In this document: piece after piece, positions 46,071 to 55,780 of the stretch
How the letters are laid out: each line of letters opens with the position of its first letter
Numbering within the stretch: position 1 is the first letter of the stretch
Origin: Rhizobium leguminosarum
GTDB taxonomy: Bacteria > Pseudomonadota > Alphaproteobacteria > Rhizobiales > Rhizobiaceae
DNA length: 64,000 nt
Direction of reading: 5' to 3'
NCBI RefSeq assembly: GCF_017876795.1
Contig: NZ_JAGIOR010000001.1
Span: forward strand, 1,374,501-1,438,500
Position numbers and translations under genes: made by a program
The notes under the pieces: generated by a model
The model's input: only the letters and a program-made list of their open reading frames with translations
Databases searched by the model: none
What the model was told of the DNA's origin: nothing

Positions 46071-48008
46071 GTGTCAAGTTTCGACGGCCCTTGGAAATCA
46101 CTGTCGGTGTTATTAGACTTGACCGGTCGGGTATGCCTTGCTGGGGAGTGGAGGCGGAAAGGGGAGGAGCCGGATCTGTCTTCGAGATATCGTGCGATAG
46201 CGGCGTTGTTGGTCGTGCCGCTGATCATCTTCGCCTTCTTCACCTATGGAAGCGCGATTGCGACGCGCGCCTATATGGGAGAGGCCTCGGCGCAGGCGGG
46301 AACGGCGCTGCGCCTTGCCGTCTCGGCGCTCAGCGGTCACCTTAACCGCTACGAGGCGCTGCCGGCGCTGATCGCCGATCACGACGACATCAAGGAACTG
46401 GTGAGCGCCCCTGAAGATGCAGCACTGCGCGATGCGGCCAATCTCTATCTCAAGGAGATCAACGGGCTGCTGAAATCCTCCGACATTTATGTGGTCAAGC
46501 CGGATGGAGAGACGATCGCGGCCAGCAATTACGATGAACCTGGAAGCTTCGTCGGGCAGAATTTCAGCTACCGGCCCTATTTCCAGGACGCGATCGAAGG
46601 CCGGCAGGCGCGGTTCTATGCGCTCGGCACCACCTCGCTGAAGCGCGGCTATTATTTCGCCGCGCCGGTCCGGACCGGCGCGGATATTGGCGGCGTCATC
46701 GTCTTCAAGGTCGATATCGACTTGATCGAATCCTCCTGGGGCGGCGGCGAATACAAGATCTTCGTCTCCGATCCGGAGGGTATCATCTTCATGTCCGGCA
46801 GCCCGGAATGGCTCTACGCCGCAATCCTCCCGCTGACGGCCGACCGCATCGCCCGCACGGAAGCGTCGCGGCGTTATGCCAATGCCAGGCTGACGGCGCT
46901 GCCGGTGACGCGTCAGCGCTTCGAGCCGCACGAGCTGATGACGCTGGCCGGCGAGCGCGGCTCGAGCGAATATCTGGTGCTCTCGCACTACATGCCGGCG
47001 GAGGACTGGACGGTGAACGTGCTGATGGAGACGAGTTCCATTCGCACCCAGGCGCGCACCGCGCTTGCTGCGGTCTTTCTCGTCCTCTGCATTGCCGGGC
47101 TCGCGGTCGCGGTTCTGCGGCAGCGGAGGGCGCGGCTTGCCGAGCGCATGCAGTTGCAGGCCGAAGCTCGCAACGAGCTGGAGCGGCGCGTCGAGGAGCG
47201 GACGGCCGATCTTGCCCGCGTCAACAGCCGCATCGAAGAAGAGATATCAGAACGGCGACTGACCGAGCAGCAGCTCCGTCAGACACAGGCCGACCTTATC
47301 CAGGCCGGGAAGCTCGCCGGCCTCGGGCAGATGTCGGCTGCCCTGTCGCACGAGTTCAACCAGCCGCTCGCCGCCGCCAAGACCTATACGGACAGCGCCT
47401 CCGTTCTCATCGATCGCGGCCGGACGGAGGAGGCGCGGGACAATATCCGGCGGATCGGCGGGCTGATCGACCGCATGGCCGCAATCAGCCGGCACCTGCG
47501 CAATTTTGCGCGCAAACCGAACGAGAAACTCGGCTCGGTTTCTCTCGACGAGGCGATGCATGACACGCTCGAGATCATCGCTTGGCGGCTGAAGGCGGCC
47601 GATGCCGAGCTCCGGCTTGATCTGGGAAGCCGGCCGCCGATCGTGCGCGCCGGTTCGGTGCGGCTGCAGCAGGTGCTGGTGAATGTGATTTCCAACGCGG
47701 CCGATGCGGTGGAAGGACTGGATGACAGACGCATCGAGGTTTCGGCCTTCGAGGCCGCCGGCAAAGTGGTGCTGACAGTGCGGGATCATGGGCCGGGAGT
47801 GCCGGCGGCCATCGCCGAGCGTATTTTCGATCCCTTCTTCACGACGAAGGGCGTTGGCAAAGGGCTCGGTCTCGGGCTTTCGATCTCCTACAACATCGTC
47901 AAGGATTTCGGCGGCAGCCTTGCTGCTGCCAATCATCCCGAAGGAGGCGCGGTGTTCCGCATCGAGCTGCAATCGGCGGCGAGGCTGATGCCGGAGGCGG
48001 CGGAATGA
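46071..48008 (+). CDS. DctB-type sensor histidine kinase
   Basis: 645-aa membrane kinase resembling DctB of the C4-dicarboxylate system. Membrane helix about 42-63, a periplasmic double-Cache region (SDIYVVKPDGETIAASNYDE, FSYRPYFQDAIEGRQARFY), second helix about 330-348, a coiled coil (ERRVEERTADLARVN) and the kinase core with the phospho-His in LSHEFNQPLAAAKTY (His427), then VLVNVISNAADAVEG and FFTTKGVGKGLGLGL. Location before tctCBA suggests it senses tri- or dicarboxylates. The N-terminal 40 residues are doubtful; an alternative start inside is possible. It overlaps the regulator gene by four bases. Confidence 0.88.
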   Translation: MSSFDGPWKSLSVLLDLTGRVCLAGEWRRKGEEPDLSSRYRAIAALLVVPLIIFAFFTYGSAIATRAYMGEASAQAGTALRLAVSALSGHLNRYEALPALIADHDDIKELVSAPEDAALRDAANLYLKEINGLLKSSDIYVVKPDGETIAASNYDEPGSFVGQNFSYRPYFQDAIEGRQARFYALGTTSLKRGYYFAAPVRTGADIGGVIVFKVDIDLIESSWGGGEYKIFVSDPEGIIFMSGSPEWLYAAILPLTADRIARTEASRRYANARLTALPVTRQRFEPHELMTLAGERGSSEYLVLSHYMPAEDWTVNVLMETSSIRTQARTALAAVFLVLCIAGLAVAVLRQRRARLAERMQLQAEARNELERRVEERTADLARVNSRIEEEISERRLTEQQLRQTQADLIQAGKLAGLGQMSAALSHEFNQPLAAAKTYTDSASVLIDRGRTEEARDNIRRIGGLIDRMAAISRHLRNFARKPNEKLGSVSLDEAMHDTLEIIAWRLKAADAELRLDLGSRPPIVRAGSVRLQQVLVNVISNAADAVEGLDDRRIEVSAFEAAGKVVLTVRDHGPGVPAAIAERIFDPFFTTKGVGKGLGLGLSISYNIVKDFGGSLAAANHPEGGAVFRIELQSAARLMPEAAE

Positions 48009-49339
48009 ACGATGCGAAGATCCTGCTGGTCGACGACGAGGAGGAACTGCGCCGCTCGACGGCGCAGGCGCTGGAGCTTTCGGGCTTTAGTGTCGAGACT
48101 TTTTCGAACGGCGATCATGTGCTGGAGCTGATCGGCTACAGCTTTCCCGGCGTCGTCGTCAGCGACATCCGCATGCCGGGCATGGACGGCATGACGCTGA
48201 TGCAGAAGATCCGTGAGCTCGACCCGGAGGTGCCGGTCATTCTCGTCACCGGCCACGGCGACGTTCAGCTTGCGGTGAAGGCGATGCGCGAAGGCGCCTA
48301 GGATTTCATCGAGAAGCCATTCACGCCGGAGATGCTGGCCGGCGTCATCCGCCGGGCGATGGAGCGGCGCGGCCTCGTGCTCGAAAACCGGCTGCTGAAG
48401 GCGGTCGCCGGTAAGCACGACGATATCGAGGCGCGGCTGCCGGGGCGCACGCAGGTGATGGTGGATTTGCGCTACCGCATCCGGGCGATCGGGGCAAGCG
48501 ATGCCGATACGCTGATTGTCGGGGAAACCGGCACCGGCAAGGAAGTGGTGGCGCGGGCGCTGCAGGATATCAGCGCCCGGGCGAGCCGGCCGTTCATCGC
48601 GATCAATTGCGCCGCGTTGCCGGCAAACCTGATCGAGAGCGAGCTTTTCGGCCATGAGATTGGGGCCTTTCCGGGGGCGGTGAGGCCGCGCTTCGGGAAG
48701 TTCGAACATGGGCGCGGCGGCACCATCCTGCTTGACGAGATCGGCTCCATGCCCTTCGACCTGCAGGCGAAGTTCCTGCGGGTGCTGCAGGAGCGGGTGA
48801 TCTCCAGGTTGGGATCGAATGAGACGGTGGCGCTCGATGTGCGCTTCATTGCCACGAGCAAGGTCGATCTGGAGGCGGAGGTGGCGGCGGGACGCTTCCG
48901 CGCCGACCTCCTCTATCGGCTAAACGTTGCGACGGTGCATGTGCCGTCGCTGTCGCAGCGGCGGGCGGATGTTCCGCTGCTCTTTCTGCAGTTGGTGCGG
49001 GAAGCGGCCGCCCGCTACGGCCGCGACGAGGTGGCGGTGCCGCCCGAGGTGATCTCCGACATTACCCAGCGCGACTGGCCGGGCAATGTGCGCGAACTCA
49101 GGAATGCCGCCGACCGTCTGGTTCTCGGTCTCGACGATGGCGGGCCACAGGCCGGGGAGGCGACCGGGCTTGCGGAGCGCGTCGCCGAATTCGAACGGGG
49201 CGTCATTGCCAGTGCACTGGTGGCGCATGGCGGTAGCCTCAAGCCGGTCTATGAGACACTCGGCATTTCCCGGAAGACCCTCTACGAAAAGATGCAGAAA
49301 TACGGCCTCGACAAGCGGATGCTGACCACCGAAGGCTAA
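48005..49339 (+). pseudogene. DctD-type sigma54 activator split by an amber codon
   Basis: One continuous frame of 444 codons, interrupted only by TAG at 48299-48301 (codon 99). The first piece is the receiver (ILLVDDEEELRRSTAQALEL, phospho-Asp54 in VVSDIRMPG), ending GDVQLAVKAMREGA. The next codons read DFIEKPFTPEM in the same frame, so the stop replaces the Tyr of the usual GAYDFIEKP. The second piece, restartable at ATG 48332 (335 aa), has Walker A VGETGTGKE, a GAFPGA loop, DEIGSMP, and a C-terminal Fis-type HTH (LGISRKTLYEKMQKYGL). Lys104 and the last receiver elements are lost from piece one. Confidence 0.88.
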
Positions 49340-49362
49340 TTCTCGGCGGTCGCCTGTGTTCT

Positions 49363-49387
49363 CGATGGGTGGAAATCCACCCCATCG
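49363..49387. promoter_or_regulatory. Palindrome between the activator gene and tctC
   Basis: GGGTGGA (49367-49373) and TCCACCC (49376-49382) are a perfect repeat with a two-base spacer; CGAT and ATCG extend the symmetry with one extra C. It lies about 170 bases before tctC, a distance typical of an enhancer for a sigma54 activator. A weak -24/-12-like sequence (GGCACG at 49506, TGT near 49517) is the only promoter candidate seen. Confidence 0.4.
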
Positions 49388-49555
49388 CGCAAGCCGTTTG
49401 TTTCCAAATCGACCCATGCTGCATTGCACTGCCGCGAAATCGTCTTTTGAAAGTAGCTGCAATGATTGCAGGTCGGTTTTTCCCGGCGGCAAATAGGTCA
49501 TGCCCGGCACGGAGGATGTGTCGACGGGCTTGCTTGTTTCATCAGGGAGGAAACG

Positions 49556-50539
49556 ATGAAAATTCTGAAGGCCATGCTCGGCCTGACCGCGGCTGCCGCG
49601 GTCTCTCTTCTCGCCAGCGCCGCTACGGCGCTGACCTATCCCGAGCGCACCATCACCATGGTCGTGCCCTTTGCGGCCGGCGGCCCGACGGACACCGTCG
49701 CGCGCCTCGTCGCCGAATCCATGTCGAAGGATCTTGGCCAGCAGATCGTCGTCGAAAATGTCGGCGGCGCGGGCGGCACGCTCGGCGCCGGCCGGGTGGC
49801 GAGTGCCGATCCCGACGGTTACACCATCCTGCTGCACCATATCGGCATGGCGACCAGCGCCACGCTCTACCGCAAGCTCGCCTATGACACGCTCGGCGCC
49901 TTCGACTATGTCGGCCTCGTCACCGAGGTGCCGATGACGATCGTTGCACGCAAAGACATGGAGCCTACCGACCTCAAGGGGCTGATCGATTATATCAAGG
50001 CCAACAAGGACAAAGTGACGGTCGCCAATGCCGGCATCGGTGCGGCCTCGCATCTCTGCGGCATGATGTTCATGAGCGCCATCCAGACGCCGCTGACCAC
50101 CGTTCCCTACAAGGGTACCGGCCCTGCCATGACCGATCTGCTCGGCGGCCAGGTCGACGTCATGTGCGACCAGACGACCAACACGACCAAGCAGATCCAG
50201 GGCGGCACGATCAAGGCCTATGCCGTGACTTCGCCGAAGCGCCTCGACGTGATGAAGGACATTCCGACGGCAGTCGAAGCCGGCCTTCCGGGTTTTGAAG
50301 TCGGTATCTGGCACGGCATCTACACGCCGAAGGGCACGCCGGCTGAGATCAACGACCGTCTGTCGAAGTCGCTACAGGTCGCGTTGAAGGACCCGAATGT
50401 CGCCGCGCGCTTTGCCGAACTCGGCACGGCGCCATCCTCAGATGCTGATGCGACGCCGGCGGCGCTGAAGGCCAAGCTAGAAAGCGAGATCGCCCGCTGG
50501 AAGCCGGTGATCGAGGCCGCCGGCGAATATGCGGACTGA
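49556..50539 (+). CDS. tctC: Tripartite tricarboxylate transporter binding protein TctC
   Basis: Periplasmic substrate-binding protein, 327 aa. A signal peptide (AMLGLTAAAAVSLLASAATA) is followed by YPERTITMVVPFAAGGPTDT, VVENVGGAGGTLGAGRVASA and DGYTILLHHIGMATS, all hallmarks of the TctC/Bug family. Likely ligands are citrate-like acids, not proven. ATG 49556 has AGGGAGG upstream. First gene of tctCBA, probably under the DctB/DctD-type pair upstream. Confidence 0.92.
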   Translation: MKILKAMLGLTAAAAVSLLASAATALTYPERTITMVVPFAAGGPTDTVARLVAESMSKDLGQQIVVENVGGAGGTLGAGRVASADPDGYTILLHHIGMATSATLYRKLAYDTLGAFDYVGLVTEVPMTIVARKDMEPTDLKGLIDYIKANKDKVTVANAGIGAASHLCGMMFMSAIQTPLTTVPYKGTGPAMTDLLGGQVDVMCDQTTNTTKQIQGGTIKAYAVTSPKRLDVMKDIPTAVEAGLPGFEVGIWHGIYTPKGTPAEINDRLSKSLQVALKDPNVAARFAELGTAPSSDADATPAALKAKLESEIARWKPVIEAAGEYAD

Positions 50540-50570
50540 GACTTGTCCTCGTCCAGGACATGCCGGATGA

Positions 50571-50669
50571 GCCCCTCACTCTAACCCGACCGGGGTCGAG
50601 CCACTGGTCTCGACCCGTCCTTCGGACTCTCGCAGGCGGGGAGAAGGTGGCGGCAGGCGGATGAGGGGC
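50571..50669. repeat. RIME-like palindromic element between tctC and tctB
   Basis: GCCCCTCA (50571-50578) and TGAGGGGC (50662-50669) bound a 99-bp element with an inner 8-bp hairpin GGGTCGAG/CTCGACCC (50593-50616) and the GGCGGGGAGAAGGTGGCGGC segment. This composition is typical of rhizobial intergenic mosaic elements. It separates tctC from tctB without a gene. Confidence 0.65.
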
Positions 50670-50714
50670 AATCGCTGCCGTAACGACGCTCCATCTCCAA
50701 CTCCAGGAGACATC

Positions 50715-51176
50715 ATGAAATCCATCAGTTTCGATACCACCAATGCGATCTGCGGCGCGCTTTTCGTCGCGACCGGCGCCTTCTTCGCCCTTCAGTCGCT
50801 GGGGCTCGACCTCGGCACAGCGGTGCGCATGGGGCCGGGTTATTTTCCGCTGGTGCTTGCCTGTGTGCTCGTGCTTCTCGGCGCGATCATCTTCATTCAG
50901 GCGCTGCGCGTCGAAGGGGAGCCGATCGGTGCCTTTGCCTGGCGCGGCATGCTCTTCATCCTGCCGGCGCCTGTCTTCTTCGGGCTGACGGTGCGCGGGC
51001 TCGGATTTGCGCCGGCGCTGTTCGTCACCGCATTCATCGCCTGCTTCGCGTCGCAAAAGATGAATGTGTTCTTCGCAATCATTCTTTCGCTGCTGCTGAC
51101 TGTCTTTTCGGTGGCGGTCTTCAGCTATGGGCTCGGGCTGCCGTTCGAGCGCTTCGGGCCCTGGGTCCGGTTCTAG
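50715..51176 (+). CDS. tctB: Tripartite tricarboxylate transporter small subunit TctB
   Basis: 153-aa membrane protein with four hydrophobic helices (AICGALFVATGAFFALQSL, FPLVLACVLVLLGAIIFIQA, MLFILPAPVFFGLTVRGL, FFAIILSLLLTVFSVAVFSY) and the family motif RMGPGYFP near residue 36. It ends FERFGPWVRF. ATG 50715 follows CCAGGAGA. tctA starts seven bases after its stop. Confidence 0.9.
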   Translation: MKSISFDTTNAICGALFVATGAFFALQSLGLDLGTAVRMGPGYFPLVLACVLVLLGAIIFIQALRVEGEPIGAFAWRGMLFILPAPVFFGLTVRGLGFAPALFVTAFIACFASQKMNVFFAIILSLLLTVFSVAVFSYGLGLPFERFGPWVRF

Positions 51177-51182
51177 GAGGCG

Positions 51183-52691
51183 ATGATGGATCTTTTCAGC
51201 AATCTCGCGCTCGGTTTTGCGACGGCCGGCACTCCGGAAAACCTGCTCTTCTGCCTGATCGGCGTGCTGCTTGGCACGCTGATCGGCGTGCTGCCCGGTA
51301 TCGGCGCCACGGCGACGATCGCCATGCTCTTGCCGATCACCTTCCAGCTCGAACCGGTCTCCTCGCTGATCATGCTCGCCGGCATCTATTACGGCGCGCA
51401 GTACGGCGGTTCGACGACGGCGATCCTCATCAACATGCCGGGCGAGTCCTCCTCGGCCGTCACCGCGATCGATGGCTACCAGATGGCGCGCAAGGGCAGG
51501 GCGGGGGCAGCGCTTGCGATCGCGGCGTTCGGTTCGTTCTTTGCCGGAACGGTCTCGACCTTCCTCGTTGCAATCTTCGCGCCGCCGCTCACCGCCATTG
51601 CGCTGCAATTCGGGTCAGCGGAATATTTCTCGCTGATGGTCGTCGGCCTCGTTTCGTCGATTGCGCTCGCGCACGGCTCCGTGGTCAAGGCGCTGGCGAT
51701 GGTGGTGCTCGGGCTGCTGCTCGGCCTCGTCGGCACCGACATCTATACCGGCACGCCGCGCTTCACGCTCGGCATCCGTGAATATGCGGACGGGCTGAAC
51801 TTTGTGGCGCTGGCCGTCGGTGTCTTCGGGGTGGCAGAAATCCTGCGCAACCTGGAGGGCGAGTCGACACGCACCGTGCTGATGGCCAAGGTGTCCGGCC
51901 TTTTGCCGTCGCGCCAGGAATTCAAGGAGATGATCGCGCCGATTATTCGCGGCACCGTGATCGGCTCGGCGCTCGGCATCCTGCCGGGCGGCGGCGCGAT
52001 CCTAGCCTCCTTCGCCTCCTATACGGTGGAAAAGCGAATGTCGAAGACGCCGGAGGAGTTCGGCAAGGGGGCGGTTGCCGGTGTCGCCGGACCGGAATCG
52101 GCCAACAATGCTGGAGCGCAGACCTCATTCATTCCGCTGTTGACGCTCGGCATTCCCGCCAATCCGGTCATGGCGCTGATGATCGGCGCGATGATCATTC
52201 AGGGCATCGTGCCGGGGCCGAATGTCGCCACCGAGCAGCCGGCGCTGTTCTGGGGCATCATCGCCTCGATGTGGATCGGCAATCTGATGCTGGTCATCCT
52301 CAACCTGCCGCTGATCGGGCTCTGGGTGAAGCTCCTGACCGTGCCCTACTACGTGCTTTTCCCCGTCATCATGGCCTTCTGCTCGATCGGGGTCTACAGC
52401 GTCAACGCCAACGTCTATGACCTCTACGCCGTCGCCTTCTTCGGGCTCATCGGTTATGTGCTGGCAAAGCTTCGTTGTGAGCCGGCGCCGCTCCTGCTCG
52501 GCTTCGTGCTCGGACCGCTGCTCGAGGAGAATTTGCGGCGTGCGATGATCCTGTCGCGCGGCGATCCAACGACCTTCGTCACACGGCCGATCAGCGCCAC
52601 TCTTTTGGCCATCGCGCTTGCCGTGCTGATCATCGTCTTCCTGCCAAGCGTCAAGAAGAAGCGCGAAGAGGTGTTCGTCGAAGAGACTTGA
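51183..52691 (+). CDS. tctA: Tripartite tricarboxylate transporter large subunit TctA
   Basis: 502-aa polytopic channel subunit, about twelve helices. Signature motifs: [42 protein letters not shown] (quoted in part) and [17 protein letters not shown], then [23 protein letters not shown] codons at 51183 and 51186 both follow AGGAGG; the second has the better spacing. Confidence 0.94.
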   Translation: MMDLFSNLALGFATAGTPENLLFCLIGVLLGTLIGVLPGIGATATIAMLLPITFQLEPVSSLIMLAGIYYGAQYGGSTTAILINMPGESSSAVTAIDGYQMARKGRAGAALAIAAFGSFFAGTVSTFLVAIFAPPLTAIALQFGSAEYFSLMVVGLVSSIALAHGSVVKALAMVVLGLLLGLVGTDIYTGTPRFTLGIREYADGLNFVALAVGVFGVAEILRNLEGESTRTVLMAKVSGLLPSRQEFKEMIAPIIRGTVIGSALGILPGGGAILASFASYTVEKRMSKTPEEFGKGAVAGVAGPESANNAGAQTSFIPLLTLGIPANPVMALMIGAMIIQGIVPGPNVATEQPALFWGIIASMWIGNLMLVILNLPLIGLWVKLLTVPYYVLFPVIMAFCSIGVYSVNANVYDLYAVAFFGLIGYVLAKLRCEPAPLLLGFVLGPLLEENLRRAMILSRGDPTTFVTRPISATLLAIALAVLIIVFLPSVKKKREEVFVEET

Positions 52692-52736
52692 TGATTGAAT
52701 TTGCGAACCGTTTGATAAACAAGGGATGATCTGACG

Positions 52737-52760
52737 CGGGCGCCGGTTGGGCGCCCGTTT
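52737..52760 (+). terminator. Terminator after tctA
   Basis: CGGGCGCC and GGCGCCCG form a perfect 8-bp stem with a 5-base loop followed by TTT, between tctA and the amidohydrolase gene. Confidence 0.7.
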
Positions 52761-52782
52761 CGCATGAAGGGATTTCCAGGCC

Positions 52783-53952
52783 ATGAGCATTCCCGCGCGG
52801 ATCAGAGACGATCTGCCATTCCTCACCGCCCTGCGCCGCGATCTGCATGCCCATCCCGAACTCGGTTTCGAGGAGGAGCGCACCGCCGCCATCGTCGCGA
52901 GACTTCTCGAGGAGGCTGGCATCATCGTGCATCGCGGGCTGGCCGGTACCGGTGTGGTCGGCACGTTGCAGGTCGGCAACGGCACGCACCGGATCGGGCT
53001 CAGGGCCGACATGGATGCGCTCGCCATGCCTGAGATGGCGGAGCGGCCCCATAAATCGACGGTACCTGGCAAGATGCATGCCTGCGGCCATGACGGTCAT
53101 ACGGCGATGCTCCTCGGTGCCGCGCGGCATCTTGCGGCGACGCGAAGTTTCTCTGGCACGGTGCATTTCATCTTCCAGCCGGCCGAAGAAGGGCGAGGCG
53201 GGGCAAGGCGCATGGTCGAGAAGGGGCTGTTCAAACTTTTCCCCTGCGACGCCGTCTTCGGGCTGCACAATCTGCCTGGGCTTGCGCTCGATGAGATCGC
53301 CGTGGTCGAAGGACCGCAACTTGCTTCTTCGGACAGCTGGCGCATTACTTTTCGCGGCATCGGCACGCACGGCGCCAAGCCGCATCTCGGCCGCGATCCG
53401 ATCACGGCCACCGGCACCTTCCTGTCATCGCTGCAGACCATCGTCGGACGGGTGGTCGATCCGCTGCAGCCGGCCGTCGTCAGCGCGTGTTTCCTGCAGG
53501 CCGGTGACCCGAAGGCGCTGAATGTCATTCCCGATATCGTGGAGATAGGCGGGACGGCGCGGGCCTATTCGCCCGAGGTGCGCGACCAGTTGGAGAACGA
53601 GATCGGTCGGTTGGCACATGGCACTGCGGCTATGTATGCAGTTGCCGTCGACTACGTATTCGAGCGGCGGATTCCGCCTGTTATCAACGATGCGAATGCA
53701 ACCGCGCGGGCGCTCGCCGCGGCCGGCTCGGTGTTCGGCGGGAAGGTGCGGACAAGCTTTCCGCCGTCGACGGCAGGTGATGACTTCGCCTTCTTCGCAC
53801 AGAATGCGCCCGGCTGTTACGTCTGGCTCGGCAACGGTCCGGCGGTGGATGGGGCGCTGCATCACAACACCGCCTATGATTTCAACGATGGGGCGCTTGG
53901 ATATGGGGCGGCTTACTGGGTGGCGTTAGTGGAGCGGGAGTTGAGGATTTAA
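52783..53952 (+). CDS. M20-family amidohydrolase (hippurate hydrolase-like)
   Basis: 389-aa zinc or manganese aminoacylase/carboxypeptidase-type enzyme. Metal ligands appear in KMHACGHDGHTAMLLGAARH and the catalytic glutamates in FQPAEEGRGGARRMVEKG; the ADMDALAMPE motif and C-terminal GDDFAFFAQNAPGCYVWLGN complete the family. The natural substrate (N-acyl amino acid or similar) is not known. It is preceded by a terminator, so it is probably separate from tctCBA. Confidence 0.92.
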   Translation: MSIPARIRDDLPFLTALRRDLHAHPELGFEEERTAAIVARLLEEAGIIVHRGLAGTGVVGTLQVGNGTHRIGLRADMDALAMPEMAERPHKSTVPGKMHACGHDGHTAMLLGAARHLAATRSFSGTVHFIFQPAEEGRGGARRMVEKGLFKLFPCDAVFGLHNLPGLALDEIAVVEGPQLASSDSWRITFRGIGTHGAKPHLGRDPITATGTFLSSLQTIVGRVVDPLQPAVVSACFLQAGDPKALNVIPDIVEIGGTARAYSPEVRDQLENEIGRLAHGTAAMYAVAVDYVFERRIPPVINDANATARALAAAGSVFGGKVRTSFPPSTAGDDFAFFAQNAPGCYVWLGNGPAVDGALHHNTAYDFNDGALGYGAAYWVALVERELRI

Positions 53953-53992
53953 AGCCGCGCTTGCGGCCGCACGGCACTCCCTTCAATCGGCC

Positions 53993-55780
53993 CTACAAAA
54001 CCTCCAGCACCGGACTTTCCAGCACCTCGCCCTTCACCACATCGGCAATTCCCCGGTCCGTCTGGTGCGGGCCGACATTGCAGGCGAGTGTAGCGCCGAA
54101 GCAGGCCTTGAAGACCCGATAGGGCGGCTTCCAGTCGACGATCTTTTCCATGGCTTTGCGGATGCCGGCGAAAGCCGAAGCGGTGTCCTTCAGCGATGCG
54201 CCGGTCACCAGGCCGGAGAGCGACAGCGGCAGGAGCGCCTCGATCTTTCCGTCTTTGGCGACCGCCATGCCGCCGCCGGCTGAGATGACGGCGTTGGCGG
54301 CAAGCGCCATGTCGCGCGCATTGCCGCCGAAGACGGTAAGGTTGTGGCTATCGTGCGAGACGGTGGTGCAAAAGGCGCCGCGCCATTCGCCCCAGCCGGT
54401 GAGGAAGCCGATGCGCGGGGTGCCGTCGGCCCTGCCGTGGCGATGGGCGACCGCGATCATGGCGCTGCCGGCCGGTGGCACGACGAATCCATCCCTGACC
54501 TCTGTCTCCGCCTCCCCCCATTGCGTGAAGCGCGGGCGGTCGATGGTGGCGACGCGGACGCGCTCGCCTCTGGATGGAATGCGGAAATCATTCTCGCCGA
54601 GTTGCGGAAGTTTCACCGAATTTTCCAGCGGCGTCGTATCGAGCTGCTGGATATCAACCTGCATGTCGCCGTTGCGGGCGACGACACGGCCGCCCGAGAT
54701 GACCAGCCGGGCCTGAAATTGCTCGAGGTCCTCGAAGAGTACGATGTCGGCGCGGCGGCCGGGGGCGATGAGGCCGAGATCGGATCGCTTCAGCCGCTGT
54801 GCGGCGTTGAAGGTTGCGGCACGGATTGCCCACTCCGGCTTCATTCCGTAGCGCACCAGCCGGCGGGCGACGTCGTCGAGGCCGCCGCTTTCGTAAAGTT
54901 CATCGGGAAAGACGTCGTCGGTGCAGAGTGTCACGGTCGGGGGCAGGTGACCGAGACCATTCAGCACCTCGACGAATTCCTGCAGCAGATGGTCGTGCGA
55001 CCCGCGCAGCTCGATCGTCAGGCCGGCGGCAAGCTTGGCCGCGAGATCGGCGCCGGAGGTGAGTTCGTGGTCGGAAGTGATGCCCGATGCCATGAAGGCG
55101 TTGAGGTCCGCGCCTTCGAGGCCACGGGCATGGCCGCAGACGAGCTTGCCGGAGGCAAGGCCGGCATTGACGATGGCCACCATGCGCGGATCGCCGTCGA
55201 TGACGCCACGCATATTCATCACCTCGGCAACGCCGCCGACGGTGGAGGAGCGCAGCATCTCGGCGATGACGGTAGCATCGAAATCGGCGCCGGCAAATTC
55301 CAGGCCGGGCGCTGACGGCACGCAGGAGGGGGCAAGCAGGATCATGCGCAGCGGCAGGCAGCGGGCCGCCTCGATCGCCCAGCGCACGCCGTCAAGGCCA
55401 TGGACGTTGGCGAATTCATGCGGATCCCAAACGACCGTGGTGACGCCTCGCGCGAGCACGGCGCTCGCATATTCGGCGGGTGTCACCATCGAACTCTCGA
55501 CATGCATGTGGGTGTCGATCAGACCGGGCGTCAGGATGCCGCCCGCCGCGTCGATGATCTCGACCGCATCCGTGCGGCTTGCCGGCGTGTGGACGCTCGC
55601 AATCAGCGCGCCGACGAGGCCGATATCGGCGTCCCTGATCAGGCCGGTCACCGCGTCGAGCAGCCGGCCGCCGGTGATCAGCATGTCGAAGGGGGCATTG
55701 CCACGCGCGGCGGCGACGGCGCGGGCGCGCAAGGCGGGATCGTTGAGATCGCCGGGTTCCTGGCGAGGGATGGCGTTCAT
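53993..55780 (-). CDS. ade: Adenine deaminase
   Basis: Adenine to hypoxanthine plus ammonia, 595 aa, bacterial Ade type. Motifs: LTPGLIDTHMHVESSMVTPA, GVTTVVWDPHEFANVHGLDG, LVCGHARGLEG and TLCTDDVFPDELYESGGLDD supply His and Asp metal ligands. The last gene of the LacI-led operon; its ATG overlaps the stop of the nucleoside hydrolase gene by four bases, so nucleoside cleavage and adenine deamination are made together. Confidence 0.95.
   Translation of the reverse strand: MNAIPRQEPGDLNDPALRARAVAAARGNAPFDMLITGGRLLDAVTGLIRDADIGLVGALIASVHTPASRTDAVEIIDAAGGILTPGLIDTHMHVESSMVTPAEYASAVLARGVTTVVWDPHEFANVHGLDGVRWAIEAARCLPLRMILLAPSCVPSAPGLEFAGADFDATVIAEMLRSSTVGGVAEVMNMRGVIDGDPRMVAIVNAGLASGKLVCGHARGLEGADLNAFMASGITSDHELTSGADLAAKLAAGLTIELRGSHDHLLQEFVEVLNGLGHLPPTVTLCTDDVFPDELYESGGLDDVARRLVRYGMKPEWAIRAATFNAAQRLKRSDLGLIAPGRRADIVLFEDLEQFQARLVISGGRVVARNGDMQVDIQQLDTTPLENSVKLPQLGENDFRIPSRGERVRVATIDRPRFTQWGEAETEVRDGFVVPPAGSAMIAVAHRHGRADGTPRIGFLTGWGEWRGAFCTTVSHDSHNLTVFGGNARDMALAANAVISAGGGMAVAKDGKIEALLPLSLSGLVTGASLKDTASAFAGIRKAMEKIVDWKPPYRVFKACFGATLACNVGPHQTDRGIADVVKGEVLESPVLEVL

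Noticed and set aside
46041..46243. Long N-terminus for the sulfite-oxidase-like protein from ATG 46243
   Set aside because: The extension is antisense to the kinase gene start, lacks a signal peptide and is not family-like.
49506..49519. Sigma54 promoter before tctC
   Set aside because: GGCACG is present, but the -12 element reads GT where GC is required; too weak to list as a promoter.
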